A stretch of DNA of 64,000 bases from Locusta migratoria (lineage: Eukaryota; Arthropoda; Insecta; Orthoptera; Acrididae). The DNA is taken from positions 108,345,297 through 108,409,296 of the forward strand of contig CM048750.1 in NCBI GenBank assembly GCA_026315105.1. Reading direction: 5' to 3'. The position numbers and the translations under genes were made by a program. Numbering within the stretch: position 1 is the stretch's first letter; the number at the start of each line of letters is the position of its first letter. The notes beneath the pieces are model-generated. The model did no database searches. It was not told the DNA's origin and saw only the letters and a program-made list of their open reading frames with translations. Shown in pieces: positions 1 through 12,789 of the stretch.

Positions 1-986
1 CTTCTTAACTCCCTAAATGTATAAATGCTGCAGAGAATATGTGTCAGTTAGACGACTTGTTATTTTGTCCGACATTAGGTGCTACATTTTAGTACCGCGC
101 GGTATTTTGAGGATAGCTGAAACTATACCCCGTTAACGGGAACATTTTCCAGGATTTTGATATTCATGCAGCCGAAGATGTTGAACAAAGTACCAGAGTG
201 ATGCAGCCAAATAAACCAAACTCCCCCTCTGCAGATTATGACCGTGCATTGACAACATTCAGCTGCAGAGCCTCTACGTTACAGAACACGTGATGTGAAT
301 AAAGTCCAATGTGGAGTTCCACAACTTCAAAAAGTTATGTCGCTCCTGAAGATATATCACCAGTCCCGACTCTGAAAAATACAGTATCGGGACGTGGCTG
401 ACACAAAAGCTCAACAGCTGTAATTACAGAATGCACATTCAGGCGGCAGCTTGTGGAATCCATTACTAATGGAACAACGCGCAAGCTGCTTCAGAACTCG
501 CAACGTATGACAAAAAATAATGTAAAAAAGTGTAAAAACTAAACATGCGAGCAGCAGTTTGCCAAATAATGTCTACAACGCTGACAAACAAACTGAAAAT
601 ACGAATGTGCATATTGCTCACGAAAATTATCTGTTATACAAGGTGAACAGTGGGTGCAATTTACCCTTTGTGAAGACTGGTAACATGCCGACTGTTGACT
701 TGCATATGGTCAACAAGTAGTGTGTAATTACTGTTAGAAAATTATGTAAACTGTATGTAACTACCTATTTATGATAGAAATACAATTTAAGCGCACATTT
801 GCAGTTCATACATCAAGGTAATGTATGGATCCGACATTACCCTCCTTCCTTTTATACCTGATAATCGTTCTTTTTGCTTGGCGACCTATACAGCTAATGT
901 TTATTATGTGAATGGCCTAACACCTTTTACGAAATATGTAGGACGTCCAACGGTTATTTTTAACGACACGTGATACCAGTTATAAC
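1..986. other. No gene recognised
   Basis: AT-rich sequence with only very short open frames on both strands. I see no protein similarity, RNA gene or structured repeat before the inverted end of the transposon that starts at 988. Confidence 0.5.
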
Positions 987-987
987 T

Positions 988-2569
988 ACAGGGTGTCCAG
1001 AAAAAGGCCTCCCTGATTTCAAAATTAAATATCTCGAAAACAAAGATCGATAGAGGAATGCAGTAAACGGTATGTTTATTGTGAAAGCTGTAAGAACTTT
1101 ATACAGCAGTTTGAAATTATAGTTACAAAAGCTGCAAACAGATGGCGCTGTACGCTGTACAGCTCATATCATCATACATAAGTGAAATAATCGTGTTAAA
1201 ACACTCTTTGCAAACAGTCACATCACAATGTTTTCAAAGTGTTCACCATTTGCACTACAGAGGTGGCGCAAACGAAGAATGAAATTTGCCATCACATTTC
1301 GTAGAGTCTCAACCGAAATGGATTCACATGCCACAGAGATCGCCGATTGAAGCTCGTCCAGCGTGGCGGGATGCTTCTGGTAGACCATGTCTTTCACTGT
1401 GCTCCACAAAAAATAGTCTCAGGGAGTCAAATCCGGCTAATATGGAGGCCAATCCATGCCTGCACCAGTAAATTTGGAATATTCCAAAGCAATGACTCGA
1501 TTCCCGAAGTATTCCTCAAGAAAGCGAAACACTTGTTCGGTCCGATGTGTCGGGCTCCATCTTGCATAAACCCTTCAGTACCTGGTCGATCCTTTAACGC
1601 TTGCTGTGTGGCGACAAATTGTTCCAAAATTGAAACGTAACGTGCACCAGTGACCGTTTCTCGAATGCAAAAAGGGCCAATAATGCCTCTGTTGCATACT
1701 GCAGCCCACACAGTAACTTTAGGAAAACACAAGGGTTTCGCTTCACAGCAATGTGGCTTTTAGGAACTCCAAAATCGCCAGTTCTGCTTATTAAGAAGTG
1801 GAATTCAGGTGGTAGTGTGCTTCATCTGTAAACCAGATGCAGCCAACATGAAATCTTTCACTGTCAATCATTGTGAGCATCTGATTAGAAAAGGCAAACC
1901 TTTGTTGCACAGCCTGTACGGGTATTGCCTGGTGTGTTTGAATTTTGAATGGAAACAAGTGTAGTCTCTTTCTCAGTATTTTCTGCGTGGCTGGCACGCT
2001 TCAAAGCAGTCTCAGATGCAATTCTACGGACGGATTGGATTTCGCTGAATAATTCCAGAAACTGTGGCGATATTTTCAGGCGTAACTGCGGTTTGCTTGC
2101 GGCCAACATGCCCCACTAGATCATCAGTTATGCTGCCTGTTCGTTGAAATTTTGCGAAGAGTTTAAGAATGGTTTTCGCATCGGGTTCTTTTGGAACATT
2201 AAATCGTGCTTGGAAACTTCGCTTTGTTGACGTAGGACTCTGTTCTAACCTGTGGTATTCTAGCACCAGAAAAACGCGTTGTTCAATGGAGTACATGGTT
2301 ATAATCTCTTCTATCGGTACGCTAACCTTCTTTCACGTTTCAATAGTGGAACTGATTGCGCTGGGCTTCGTATCACTATTTATACTAGGCATTACGTATG
2401 GCGATTACAGCACCATCTGTTATCGACTTTTGTAACTATTATTTCAAACTGCTGTATAAACGTCTTACAGCTTTCACAATAAACATACCGTTTACTGCAT
2501 TCCTCTACCGATCTTTGTTTTCGAGATATTTAATTTTGAAATCAGGGAGTCATTTTCTGGACACCCTGT
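988..2569 (-). mobile_element. Tc1/mariner-type DNA transposon with ~160-bp terminal inverted repeats
   Basis: The left end starts acagggtgtccag and the right end closes ctggacaccctgt. The inverted match continues nearly unbroken for about 160 bp (988-1150 against 2408-2569), including aaacaaagatcg and gcagtaaacggtatg. Long inverted ends with a minus-strand transposase between them are typical of this superfamily. No clear TA duplication is visible at the borders (TA on the left, TT on the right), so the exact ends may be off by a base or two. About 1.58 kb in total. Confidence 0.85.
1218..2296 (-). pseudogene. Degenerate Tc1/mariner-superfamily transposase
   Basis: Transposase fragments run from right to left in several frames. 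The N-terminal helix-turn-helix part starts MYSIEQRVFLVLEYHRLE at 2296 and includes RFNVPKEPDAKTI. The segment near 1791-2000 carries HQAIPVQAVQQRFAFSNQML and WFTDEAHYHLN, the first catalytic Asp/Glu region. The segment at 1427-1732 carries KVTVWAAVCNRGIIGPF and MQDGARHIGPN, the second catalytic region with HIGPN where HRT/HKT is usual. The C-terminal part at 1218-1409 ends the protein. This order is that of DDE/D transposases found in many insect genomes. At least three frame changes and internal stops separate the pieces, so no intact enzyme is encoded. It fills the space between the inverted ends at 988 and 2569. Confidence 0.85.
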
Positions 2570-2756
2570 TAAAATTAAAAAATGAATACGGTATACGACA
2601 ATCCGCGCCCTTACTTTATATATATGCCTCCAACAGGCAATTGACAAGTTCTGACCATGTGCATGAATATGCTCGATCCATTGCGGAAATCCAGTATAGC
2701 CTGTGAGCAAGAGGAACTAATGGCCATGTGATATAAGCTGATAATCTTTGCAGGAC

Positions 2757-2835
2757 GGAAAGCGTGCGTTGATGGCCTAACTGCTTAAGGCGACCGCTTG
2801 CCCTAAGCCGGGTTCGAATCCCTGTCCAGCACAAA
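2757..2835 (+). repeat. tRNA-like sequence, probable SINE head
   Basis: An internal promoter-like B box, ggttcgaatc at 2811-2820, sits about 50 bp after a GATGGCCTAA box, followed by a ccagcac end. It resembles the tRNA-derived heads of other repeats here but has no convincing anticodon arm, and the body that follows is not recognised. Confidence 0.4.
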
Positions 2836-5800
2836 GTTTCAGTTTTACCGCTGAATTTACAACCCCTGAAGCGGTCGATATGTTTGAATATCTCGATGTC
2901 ATACACAACTTTTTGTCCTTTGGTCAATATTACGGCAGGCACAGAGGCAAACAACACCAAAATGTTATATAAGGAAGCCATGATACCTTTCTTCATTTCA
3001 TTTTCACCATACCGTTTAGAATACCCAACATGTTTAATACACGTAGAGTTATAAAACATTTATATGTGTGGCTCGCGGATTTCCCAAAACTGGCAGAAAG
3101 ATCCATGTCGAAATGGTTGCTCTATATTTCGCAGTTTCTTTTCCGTGACACATAAGTTAACAAAACCACCACTGAGGGTGCTGTTACAAATCACGTGATG
3201 GACGTAAAGCTCAAACTCGGACCGAGTATCTGTAAGGAAAGAACACACCTGCCTACAAATTAAGACAACACAACATTGCAAGATCGCTCGCAGCGTTTCA
3301 GTCTCATTCCTTTGTCATACACCACGTATCTTGCAATGCATACCTTGGCATAGCCGTTATTTTATCCAATTTTCCTCGTTCATCTGTTGCTTTGAAATTA
3401 TTGGAGCTTTTTTCCATCTGTACAACTAGATAAAAGCCATATACAAGTACTTGGGTTTTTCATCTGGTGCTTTTATGTATATATATCGCAGTACTGTATT
3501 TTCTCGATAAAGCTAACAGATTTTGAAAAATATACAATCACTGGAAAAGCATGCTCGGTCATTACTTACATCAAGACAGAAATTATACGTAAGATAGAAT
3601 TAAGTAACAATATTTTCTCCATTCTCGTCGAGCTTATGCTTAATTTTGCGTTCCTGCACTAGTGCGGTACAGATTTTCAACATCGAAAGTATTTCTCACC
3701 AAAGACATACGCGATAAATAAAACAGGAGGTGATCTGTATGAAAGACTCTGATAAAAAAAAAAAAAAAGAATATGATAAAAAATACAGACTGTTTCCATA
3801 TTTACCAGATGTGACAGCTTGGAACTGTACAAACATGTCACTGAAGACACAACTCTCTCCGATATTTCATGCCAATTTGATGTCATGAACAAAAATAACA
3901 ACTTACGTTTCACACTGTTATTACTTATGGAAAAATTGTTGATTCTAAAACGTTTAGACTTTGTAAAGTTGTCACACGCAGTACCTCTAGATATTCTGAA
4001 TTTTGACAGTTAGTTGGGTTTATCGTTCTGCTGATCGTCTTGTGACCCTAGTCATGTGGAAGTCGTAATTCTGTACTTCGCTAAATGATTGATCACCAGT
4101 TAAAGAACCACAAGTTTGGAATTGAAATATGTTGAATCTGAAAGACTATATGACAACTAAGAGTACAGATACAAAACACAAATTTGTTTCATTCGAGCAA
4201 TTAACTATATAACACAGGGCTTCAGTAAGCGGGTTTCATTAGCGGATGATTCCATAAAATATATAAAATAAAATATAATTCTGCACCGCATGAAATTCAA
4301 GTAACTCTTGACAAATGTGCAGATTTTCCGTTAAAATTCTGAGAACGTAGGTTAGTAAAAGAAATTAAGTTGTCTGAATTTTTAGACCTCGCATATTAAA
4401 ATTAAACCTCCGCAGGTACCGCTGGTTTAATTTCCCTAACGACCTTTGCAGTAGTTAGTTGCGGTCATTCCGACGAACGAGCGAAAGTAAAGAGCGCACA
4501 GTTACTGCATGTTACATGAAAAAGATTTTAATGCCTTGGTGCAAAGGAAATTGCAGTTTACTAAGTCGTATGATACACCTTTAATTTAAACAGTAAATTT
4601 AGTGAAAAAAATTGTCAATGAATGTCAGGGTTTCCATGACCTTTTCTAGAAAATCAACTACAGTATTTTCCAGAAATAATCGAGTAGTATGAAGACGCAT
4701 TCATTACCAGACACAAAGACCGCTTAGCTCAGGAAGACGTAGTGTCATGAAATATACCAAATTATGTGTTATATTAGCACCAAAATCTGACAAACTAGGT
4801 TTTAAATGATCTAGCTATTTAACGTTATTAACATCCTGTCTCACCTGATTTTTATCATGTTCATTATTGTATACAGGGTGATTAAAAATGAAGCATTGGA
4901 GGTCAGGATGCAATTCCTCATCCAGGTTATAAAGAAACGTTTTTCTAATAAAAAAATAGTTCTAGTTCATTTTGAAAACATACGTATGAAAACGAGGTAG
5001 TGGCAACACTGATATGAAGAGGAGCACTGGAATGTATACGGAAAAGTTTCTTATCCTGCCTAGCCATGCCAGTGTAATGAATAGGCAGTAAATAGATCAA
5101 AGTCACAGTCACTGTAATCATCGCCATCTACAGCGTTCTGAGAGCCTAGCTTTTAAAAACACACCTAAACGTTCTGGTGGGATTAGATTTTGCTAGGTCC
5201 ACTTTTTTAAATTATTGAATTGGGATGAAGAAACGCCTGTTATCCTGCAAGCGTGGTGCATTTCTTTCTTTCTTCACCCGAAATTGCTCCCACTTGAAGT
5301 CACACTAAAGAGAATAGAAGCCATACACATACTGCCTTTTACCCGCGGATTTTCTTGCGTTTATGTTCTTGCATACAGAAAGTACAATAATTTCGCAACT
5401 TTGTTCTTAAGTTTCGATAAGAATCATCAGTATAAAGGAAAAGTTTCTAATTTTACGGTTTAAATCTAAACCATGCATAACATGAAGGTAAATACATTCT
5501 TTTTTTTATCCACATGAAAATAAAGATATTATTAAATACTGAAAGAAACTAAATTTTCTACGTCATGACTAAGTATCTGACTGAAGAAGCTATACGTCAT
5601 ACAACCTGTAAATTACTCACGAATCAAATGTCATCGAAAACGGTTAGGGGTTTGAAGACATTGTGTGAGCATTGTGTTCCTTATGTTGAATCATATTACG
5701 TACAACATATCAACATTTATAAGTGTTTAATAAATGTGATGAATTTCAAAGGTCAAGGAATAAATAGCTTTCGAAGCAGTCGTAGAAGTCGTCAAGCGTC

Positions 5801-6200
5801 TCAGAAGCAATCAGAGAAACCTTGACATTCAGATGTTCCTTATTTCAAGTTATAAACTTAAAATCAACAAATATCCTCAATTACATACACTCTGAAGTAG
5901 CCTGTGTTCTTATTCTGCGTTCAAGCTATCTCTATACCCAATTTCATCACATCCATGAAGCGGTTTAGTCGTTGAATCGCAGCAGTCGTAGAACTTGTTT
6001 CGCATGTATAATATAAGTACGGTTATCTCTACGATTTAAAACAGTAGTAGCTGTGCTGTATGAATACTTGAAACCCATGAGACTACCAGCTTTTGAATTT
6101 AATAAAGGTGTGGCAGCTGCGGAGTCAGACAATATTTGAGACGCATCTGACAATAAAGCCAGTTAACAAATCTCGGTAATTTAATCGTATTATGGATTAA
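2836..6200. other. No gene recognised
   Basis: AT-rich, with an A-rich tract near 3752-3769. A cagggtgattaaaaatg sequence at 4875 looks like a mariner-type end without a partner. Short open frames here do not resemble known proteins. Confidence 0.45.
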
Positions 6201-6203
6201 AGA

Positions 6204-6536
6204 AGTAGTGCTTTAACCTTCGGTGTTCAAATAAAGATCGTTTAAATGCAATAATCAACAATTTTTCACATCAGTGCTCTCGAGACGTGGTAAAGAACCA
6301 TGGTTATTAGACTATTTTCCGACATTTGGATGTAATGCAAAGTATTCAGACTTCGGATGTATGGATACTGCGTGCTCTGAGACCTAGTAACACAAATCAG
6401 CTGTACGTTTCTGCTTACTCATCATCAATTGGATACTGATAGAACATATCCTGTATTCAAATATTATGAATTGCCTCAAACAGAATGATCTATGGACCAA
6501 AGGTCAACACGGATTTAGAAAATATCGTTCATGCTA
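6204..6536 (+). repeat. Left copy of a ~332-bp direct duplication
   Basis: This block starts at the agtagtgctttaacc run and ends at atcgttcatgc. It recurs almost identically at 7069-7400; the differences I see are one-base changes. The last ~100 bp of the block is itself LINE reverse-transcriptase sequence (QHGFRKYRSC). Confidence 0.9.
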
Positions 6537-7967
6537 AACACATCTAGCTCTTTATTCACAGGAAGTGATGGGCGCTATCGACATGGGTTCGCAAATAGAT
6601 TCCGTATTTCTTGATTTCCAGAAGGATTTGACACCGTACCTCACAAAAGGCATTCAATCAAATTTCGTGGCTATGGTATTTCGCCCCAAATTTGCCATTG
6701 GATAGGGGATTTCCTTTCAGAGAGGACAAAGTTCATAGTAATCGATGGTAAGGCATCGACAAAAACAGAAGTGATATAGGGCGTTCCGCAGGGTAGTGTT
6801 ATTGGTCCTCTGCTGTTCCTTAATTACATAAACGATTTAGGAGGAAAATCTAAGTAGCTCTCTTGGGTTGTTTGCAGATGACGCCGTCATTTACCGTCTA
6901 GTAAAATCATCTGAAGATCAAAACCAACTGCAGAACAATTTGAATAAGATATTACTACGGTGTAAAAATTGGCAATTGACTCTAAATAATGAGAAGTGTG
7001 AAGCCGTTCATATGAGAACGAAAAGAAATCTGTTAAACTTTGTTTACAAGATATATCAATCAAATGTGAAGTAGTGCTTTAACCTTCGGTGTTCAATAAA
7101 GATCGTTTAAATGCAATAATCAACAATTTTTCACATCAGTGCTCTCGAGACGTGGTAAAGACCATGGTTATTAGACCATTTTCCGACATTTGGATGTAAT
7201 GCAAAGTATTCAGACTTCGGATGTATGGATACTGCGTGCTCTGAGACCTAGTAACACAAATCAGCTGTACGTTTCTGCTTACTCATCATCAATTGGATAC
7301 TGATAGAACATATCCTGTATTCAAATATTATGAATTGCCTCAAACAGAATGATCTATGGACCAAAGGTCAACACGGATTTAGAAAATATCGTTCATGCGA
7401 GGAATTACCATTACTTCAGACTTAAACCGAAAGGACACGTAGATAATATCGTGGGAAAGGCGAACCAGAGACTGCGTTTTATTGGCAGAAACCTTAAAAG
7501 ATGCAACAGAACTACAAAAGAAACTGCATACACTACGCTTGTCCGTCCATTTTTTGGAGTATTTCTACCCAGTGTGGGATCCTTATGAGGTGGGTTTGAC
7601 GGAGGACATCGAAAGAGTCCAGAGAAGAGCAGCTCGTTTCGTATTGTCACGATACATGGGAAACAGCGTTACGGAAATGATGCAGGATCTGGGATGGGAA
7701 TCATTACAACAACGGCGCTTATCGCTGCGGCGTGGGCTACTTACGAAACTCCAATCGCCAACATTCTCATCCGAAAGCAAAAATATATTGTTGACTGCCA
7801 TTTACATAGGTAGAAATGACCATCAGAATGGAGAGATTCAGTTGTTCTTTCTTCCCGCGCGTATTGGAGAATGGAATGGGAGATAAATAGTATAATGGTG
7901 GTTCGATGAACCCTCTGCCAGGCACTTAAATGAGATTTGCAGAGTATCCCATATAGATGTAAATGTG
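6430..7967 (+). mobile_element. CR1/L2-like non-LTR retrotransposon, 5'-truncated and broken (copy A)
   Basis: Reverse-transcriptase pieces lie in order: GQHGFRKYRSC near 6510-6540, FLDFQK near 6610, PQGSVIGPLLF near 6787, FADDAVIYRLVKS at 6868 with the catalytic Asp pair intact, then GKANQRLRFIGRNLKRC near 7455 and the C-terminal ERVQRRAARFVLSRYMG near 7610. Stops and frameshifts lie between them. The 3' end shows the gatgta-type tail (atagatgtaaatg near 7950) also seen in the other copies. The stretch 7069-7400 replaces the part that should read roughly VNSTKYLGVT..., so the copy is interrupted by the duplicated block. Confidence 0.85.
7069..7400 (+). repeat. Right copy of the ~332-bp duplication, inside the LINE
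   Basis: Second copy of the block at 6204-6536, offset by about 865 bp. It interrupts the LINE between its palm and thumb segments. Immediately downstream the LINE resumes with the segment encoding DNIVGKANQRLRF. Confidence 0.9.
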
Positions 7968-8449
7968 GATACTCTTCCCGTATCGATTGTTACTAGAGTC
8001 AAACAATTCTAATATTTCGGCCAGGGACGCTTTTGTTGGGTGACTTTGCGCGCGCTACGGCGGACTCCGACCTGCAGCGTCCCGCCGGTCTGGGGAGCAG
8101 AACGGAGCCCTTGGGAGGCGCCCCAACTTTCACCTTCGCCATCAGCCGCCGTCCCGCATTTTCCACCCCAGCCTGACTTCAGGAGCGTACAGATAAGAGA
8201 CGACAACAGGCGCAGGGAAGACAGGCCCTTACTACTAAATGGCCACAATAGCGCGTATGCAGAGAAAGCCCTTATCTGCATACACAGAGATTTCTAAAAA
8301 GCGACGGAATCGCAGATAAATTTTGGGACCCTGCAAACGGAAACAAGACAAGCAAACTCACATGTGCGTGAGTGGGAGAGAGGCTGGCTTGCAGTATAGA
8401 ACCTGATGCCAATAACAACATCCCGCTGCTGAAGAAATAATTTTTCAAA

Positions 8450-8647
8450 AATGTTCAAATGTTTGTAGAGCTTATGGGACTTAACTACGGTGTCATCAGT
8501 CTCTAAACTTAGAAACTACTTATGAACTAGCTACAACTAAGGACGGCACAAATATCCATGCCCGAGGGGGGATTCGAACCCCCGACTGTAGTGGCCGTGC
8601 AGACCGTGACTGAAGCGCCTCAGTCCCCTCGGCCACCGCGGCCGCCG
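8450..8647 (-). mobile_element. tRNA-derived SINE, type 1
   Basis: On the minus strand it reads from a ggccgcggtggccgagg head (A box TGGCCGAGGGG) through the B box GGTTCGAATCC to a tail containing gggactgatgac...ccgtagttaagtccc and caaacatttgaac. The A box resembles those of Leu/Ser tRNAs. At least seven further copies lie in the window. Confidence 0.9.
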
Positions 8648-8941
8648 TGAAATGATTATCCGGGAACTGCGACTTCCGGTAAATACTCGCAATTTGACAG
8701 GACATGTAATTTTTCAATCAATATTAATCTTATTCCTCAGGCTATAGTTCAAACCTCGAAAGATATACAAATATGGAAGCAGTTCGTATAACAGAGTACT
8801 ATTAGTATTATGTCTTCAATACGTATGAATAGAGAGTAAAATCATTATACAAGAAAGTAAAAAGATGAATGTTTTTCTTTTAAAAAAATTTTCATAGTGC
8901 TGTCAATCTCTTACTGATAACAGGTTATTGATCGAAATTCG

Positions 8942-9140
8942 CCTGCCGCGGTGGCCGAGGGGACTGAGGCGCTCCAGTCACGGTCTGCACGGCCACTACG
9001 GTCGGGGGTTCGAATCCCCCCTCGGGCACTGATATTTGTGCCGTCTTTAGTGTTATCTAGTTCATAAGTAATTTGTAAGCGTAGGGACTGATGACCCCGT
9101 AGTTAAGTCCCATAAGTTCTATAAACATTTGAAAATTTTT
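8942..9140 (+). mobile_element. tRNA-derived SINE, type 1, with 14-bp target-site duplication
   Basis: Full-length plus-strand copy. The 14-base sequence ttgatcgaaattcg is present at 8928-8941 and again at 9141-9154, directly after the T-rich 3' end. This shows retrotransposition into that site and defines the element limits. Confidence 0.95.
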
Positions 9141-9316
9141 TTGATCGAAATTCGATATTTGGCTGGACATTCTCGTACTGGCGTAACAAAGATAATTTAT
9201 TGAAAAGTGACTAGAGTACGATAAAGTTCAGTACCGAACGGCTTTTCCTTACAATAAAATTAAAAAAGGAAAAAAAAAAATGTTTACATGAAGTGTGAAC
9301 CATGATTCCAAAGAAG

Positions 9317-9502
9317 CAAATGTTCAAACGTTTGTTCAACTTAAGGGACTTGCGGGGTCATCAGTCCCTAAACTTACAAACTATTTATGAACTACCGTAT
9401 ACTAAAGACGACACTAACATCTACGCCCGAAGGGGGATTCGAACCCCCGACCATAGCGGCCGTGACTAGGGCGCTGCAGACCGCTCGGCCACTGAGGCCG
9501 GC
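9317..9502 (-). mobile_element. tRNA-derived SINE, type 1, with 10-bp target-site duplication
   Basis: Minus-strand copy with the same tail and B box. The flanking duplication tccaaagaag is at 9307-9316 and 9503-9512. The A-box side is more diverged than in the neighbouring copies. Confidence 0.9.
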
Positions 9503-9669
9503 TCCAAAGAAGTAAAATGGTCTTCGCAATGTACTTTGCTGATATCGAACACATGTTATTAAGATATTTACGAAGTTCAGGTACTAAACGGATGATACTT
9601 TCATACGCGAACTCCGTGCAGACAACGTAACAACAACAGTATTCTTTGAAATGCTGACAGACATAAAAT

Positions 9670-9860
9670 TAAATGTTCAAATCTTTGTAAATCTAAGGGG
9701 CTTAACTGATGCGGTTGTTTGTCCCTGGGCTTATAAACTACTTAGTTTAAGAACAACACACACACTAATGACCAAAGGAGGAATCGGCCCTCCGACGGCG
9801 AGAACCCGCGCGTTCCACAGCAAGGCGCTTAGAACGCTCGGCCACTCCACCGCGGCCCAT
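9670..9860 (-). mobile_element. tRNA-derived SINE, type 2
   Basis: Minus-strand copy of a second SINE family. Its head reads cggtggagtggccgagcg and its body has a cgcgcgg...tcgccgt middle and a TGTGTGTGTTGTTC-type spacer. Both A- and B-box regions resemble Leu/Ser-type tRNAs, but the body differs from type 1. This copy is diverged. Confidence 0.8.
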
Positions 9861-9864
9861 CGAC

Positions 9865-11586
9865 AAACCTTACACCATTTAATATTCAGGAGACATTGAG
9901 GCAGAGTATTTTCATGATCGAAACACCTCTCTGTGCGTCTCAACGTTCATTACGTAGATAAGATTTTTGGAAGACATATGAGCATTAGAAGCTACCATTC
10001 GGGACTGCACGAGAATATACATATTGGACCAAAATTATTTTCCGTAAATGGCGAGTACATTTAACTTTGTAGTTACTGTAAGCGCATAAGACATATAGCG
10101 AAGGGAGAGTGAAATATTTTCAATCCGAACGTGATACTAACCATGTCACTTCACTTACTCATTCAGACGCCAGATTACTTGTCATGTGGAGAGTTGTTTG
10201 AGCGGTATCTTATAAGTTGTGGATGTCGCAGAGCATTTACAAGTAATCGCCTCAAATCGGCTTCATTACATCGAACGGAACGGCATAGAAATATCTGATT
10301 CGTTACGCAATGTGAGCTCATAGACATTGTATTAATTAACTGACAGTTCATGTCTCACTAATTGTGTTTCAAATAGGAATGACACTTAAAGGAATTTTAA
10401 ACTGTTATTCAGTATATGATTTCTGTTATTCTTCCGAGTTAGTTACAGAAACTTAAGTCATTTTCGTTAGATAATGTCTACAGGTTCAGCAGTTATTTGC
10501 TGTTTCCATTTTATTGTGGGAGATGCAGCAACGGTAATGTGGGCAGTCTGCTTAGCAATTTGTAATTGTTTATAACATCCAATTACACTTTTCCCGAGGA
10601 AAATGAATGATCGGAAACGAACAATAAGAAATAGTAACGGTTCCAGGTCGGCGCGATAGCGAACATAAGAGATTTTGTGAATGTATGTCTGTTACTTTTC
10701 TGATGAAATGCGTGGACACAAATCTAATTTATGTGTGTATCATTCTCTTTTGCACATGCCTGACCGCAGTTCAGCGATCGAATTTATGGTGGGCTTTAGC
10801 ATATCCTCAATATTATTAAACTTTTGTGTTCGTTCTTCATTGCCGTAGTCACTCCACAGTCTACAAAATAGTGTTTTCACACGATATATACCTTCAGTCA
10901 AATTTTTCTCACCATTGTTCATTCGTAAGGAAATTACTGGACATTTCAATTCGTTCTGCAATATATATTAAAAGATATTTTACTTTTTTATGTTTAGATC
11001 GACCATTATACCATCAAATGTAATAATACGCTCTACCAAACAGTTTTCTATTTCGGTAGAAAACACACGACTGCAGCAGAAATTTTTACACCTTTGATAC
11101 ATTTTTAATTTTTTTAAATTTCTGCCTGCTTCCAAATTTCTTGCTTTAGCGCATTTCATATGCTCGTATACTGTTATGGAGAGAGCTAAGAAAGAAAAAT
11201 AATACATGAGGAAAATGTTAAGTTGTGTATTGTTAACAATTTCATTATGCCACACATAGAAATATAATGGATATATGCCAGAAATATAATATATCGACCG
11301 ATATTCATTTTTGATGCATTGATCGTTAGAAGTAAGACTTCACTGTTATGTTACATTATCTGTTTCATTGGAGGCTTCTGTACTGGATTGTCCATTGGAC
11401 GGAAGGGCGAGTGAAGTCCAATATTGTTTAATTGTTTATATGAATCTAAAATACCTTTTTGTGAATCGAAACAATACATGTGCTACTTGATTAGTACATG
11501 TTCCACACACACACACACACGCACACACACAAACTCCATCAATTTTGAAGTACGGACAGTCGTTAATATCAAAGGAATATTTTGTT
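9865..11586. other. No gene recognised; (CA)n microsatellite at 11503-11532
   Basis: AT-rich sequence without recognised coding or mobile-element similarity. A CA-dinucleotide run with one G interruption lies at 11503-11532. Confidence 0.45.
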
Positions 11587-11793
11587 AGCCGCGGCGGTGT
11601 GCCCAAGCGCATTGATGCGATATGCTCCGATGCGCAAGGCCGCTCCCCATCGGGGGTTCGAATCCCCCCTCCGGCATGGATGTTTGTGTTGTCTTTAGTA
11701 TAAGGTAGTTCATAAGTACTTTATAAGTTTAGGGTCTGATGACCCCGCTGTTAAGTCCCTTTAGCTTCACAAACATTTGAAAACATTTTGAAC
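11587..11793 (+). mobile_element. tRNA-derived SINE, type 1 variant, with 8-bp target-site duplication
   Basis: Plus-strand copy whose head differs from the others (cggcggtgtgcccaagcg) but whose B box and tail match type 1. attttgtt is found at 11579-11586 and 11794-11801. The variant head may mean a separate subfamily. Confidence 0.85.
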
Positions 11794-11801
11794 ATTTTGT
11801 T

Positions 11802-12785
11802 CTGACTCATGTTTGCAATTTTTCGCATAGTTTGTTACGTACAATTCACCAGAGCTTCACTTTACATAACATCTTAGTATTAACACATTCTAATATGAAT
11901 GTAATTCTTCAAACATCTTAAAAGTACTTCCGTCCGACCGAAAAAAGGCAAATACGTTTTTTATACTAAGGAATAATTTGGTAACGCACAACAACCAACT
12001 CTGTACTAATGTTGCAGTCTATATTTTTACTATCAATGTAATTCCTTGGCTGATGAGAAGAAAAAAAGTCAAAGCACATAATCAACACAAATGTAACCAG
12101 AAATATACTTCCATATAGCGTGTTTGCTTTGAGTCACTAGCATTTCAGACAGACATTTGAAACGTTACCAAGCATTTGACAAAGCTGGATCATTAATCCG
12201 TCTTTGGAGGTTCTCCTGCGTTTTACTTTCGGTATGGAATCCACCATGTAAATGGGAACAAATTTAAAACCTAATTTTTGGATTCCTGTTCTTTTCTGTT
12301 CCCATCAGCATGGATAAGAATCCATGGAACAAGATTATTTACCTTTTTGGTTTGATTATCACTTCACTGATAGCAAACAAATTATGTCAAGACAAACGTC
12401 AAAGGACAAAGACAGAAGTAATCAACTTATACCACTTTCCCGCCGTCACTTTCTGTTACTCTGATAAGTGCAAATAATTAAATAATGTTCACATGGCATA
12501 CTTTCTGCTGAATAGTGTGGAATGACGACGGAGACAGTTGGTTTTCCTTTCTTTTCTGCGCAGCTTAGTACACTTACTTTACTTTTTCGTGTTCGAATCC
12601 AAAATTATAGCTTTTCAGACCAGAAACCAGCTACGTCGACGGCGTCAGTGTTAGCTAACTATACGTCATTGAGGGTGCTCGTTGTGTCGCATTTTGTATT
12701 TCCCCACGGTCGCAAAGAACTTCACCGATTTCTGTTACACCCAACTTCGCCATGTTTGACTTGACAGAGGCAACGCCGGTACGCA
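11802..12785. other. No gene recognised
   Basis: Short open frames without recognisable similarity. No structured repeat seen. Confidence 0.4.
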
Positions 12786-12789
12786 TACG

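Noticed and set aside
8942..9030. Plausible tRNA gene (A and B boxes, tRNA-like ends)
   Set aside because: The same sequence recurs in many copies with identical non-tRNA bodies and target-site duplications, so these are SINE heads. No intact cloverleaf with a clear anticodon arm was seen.
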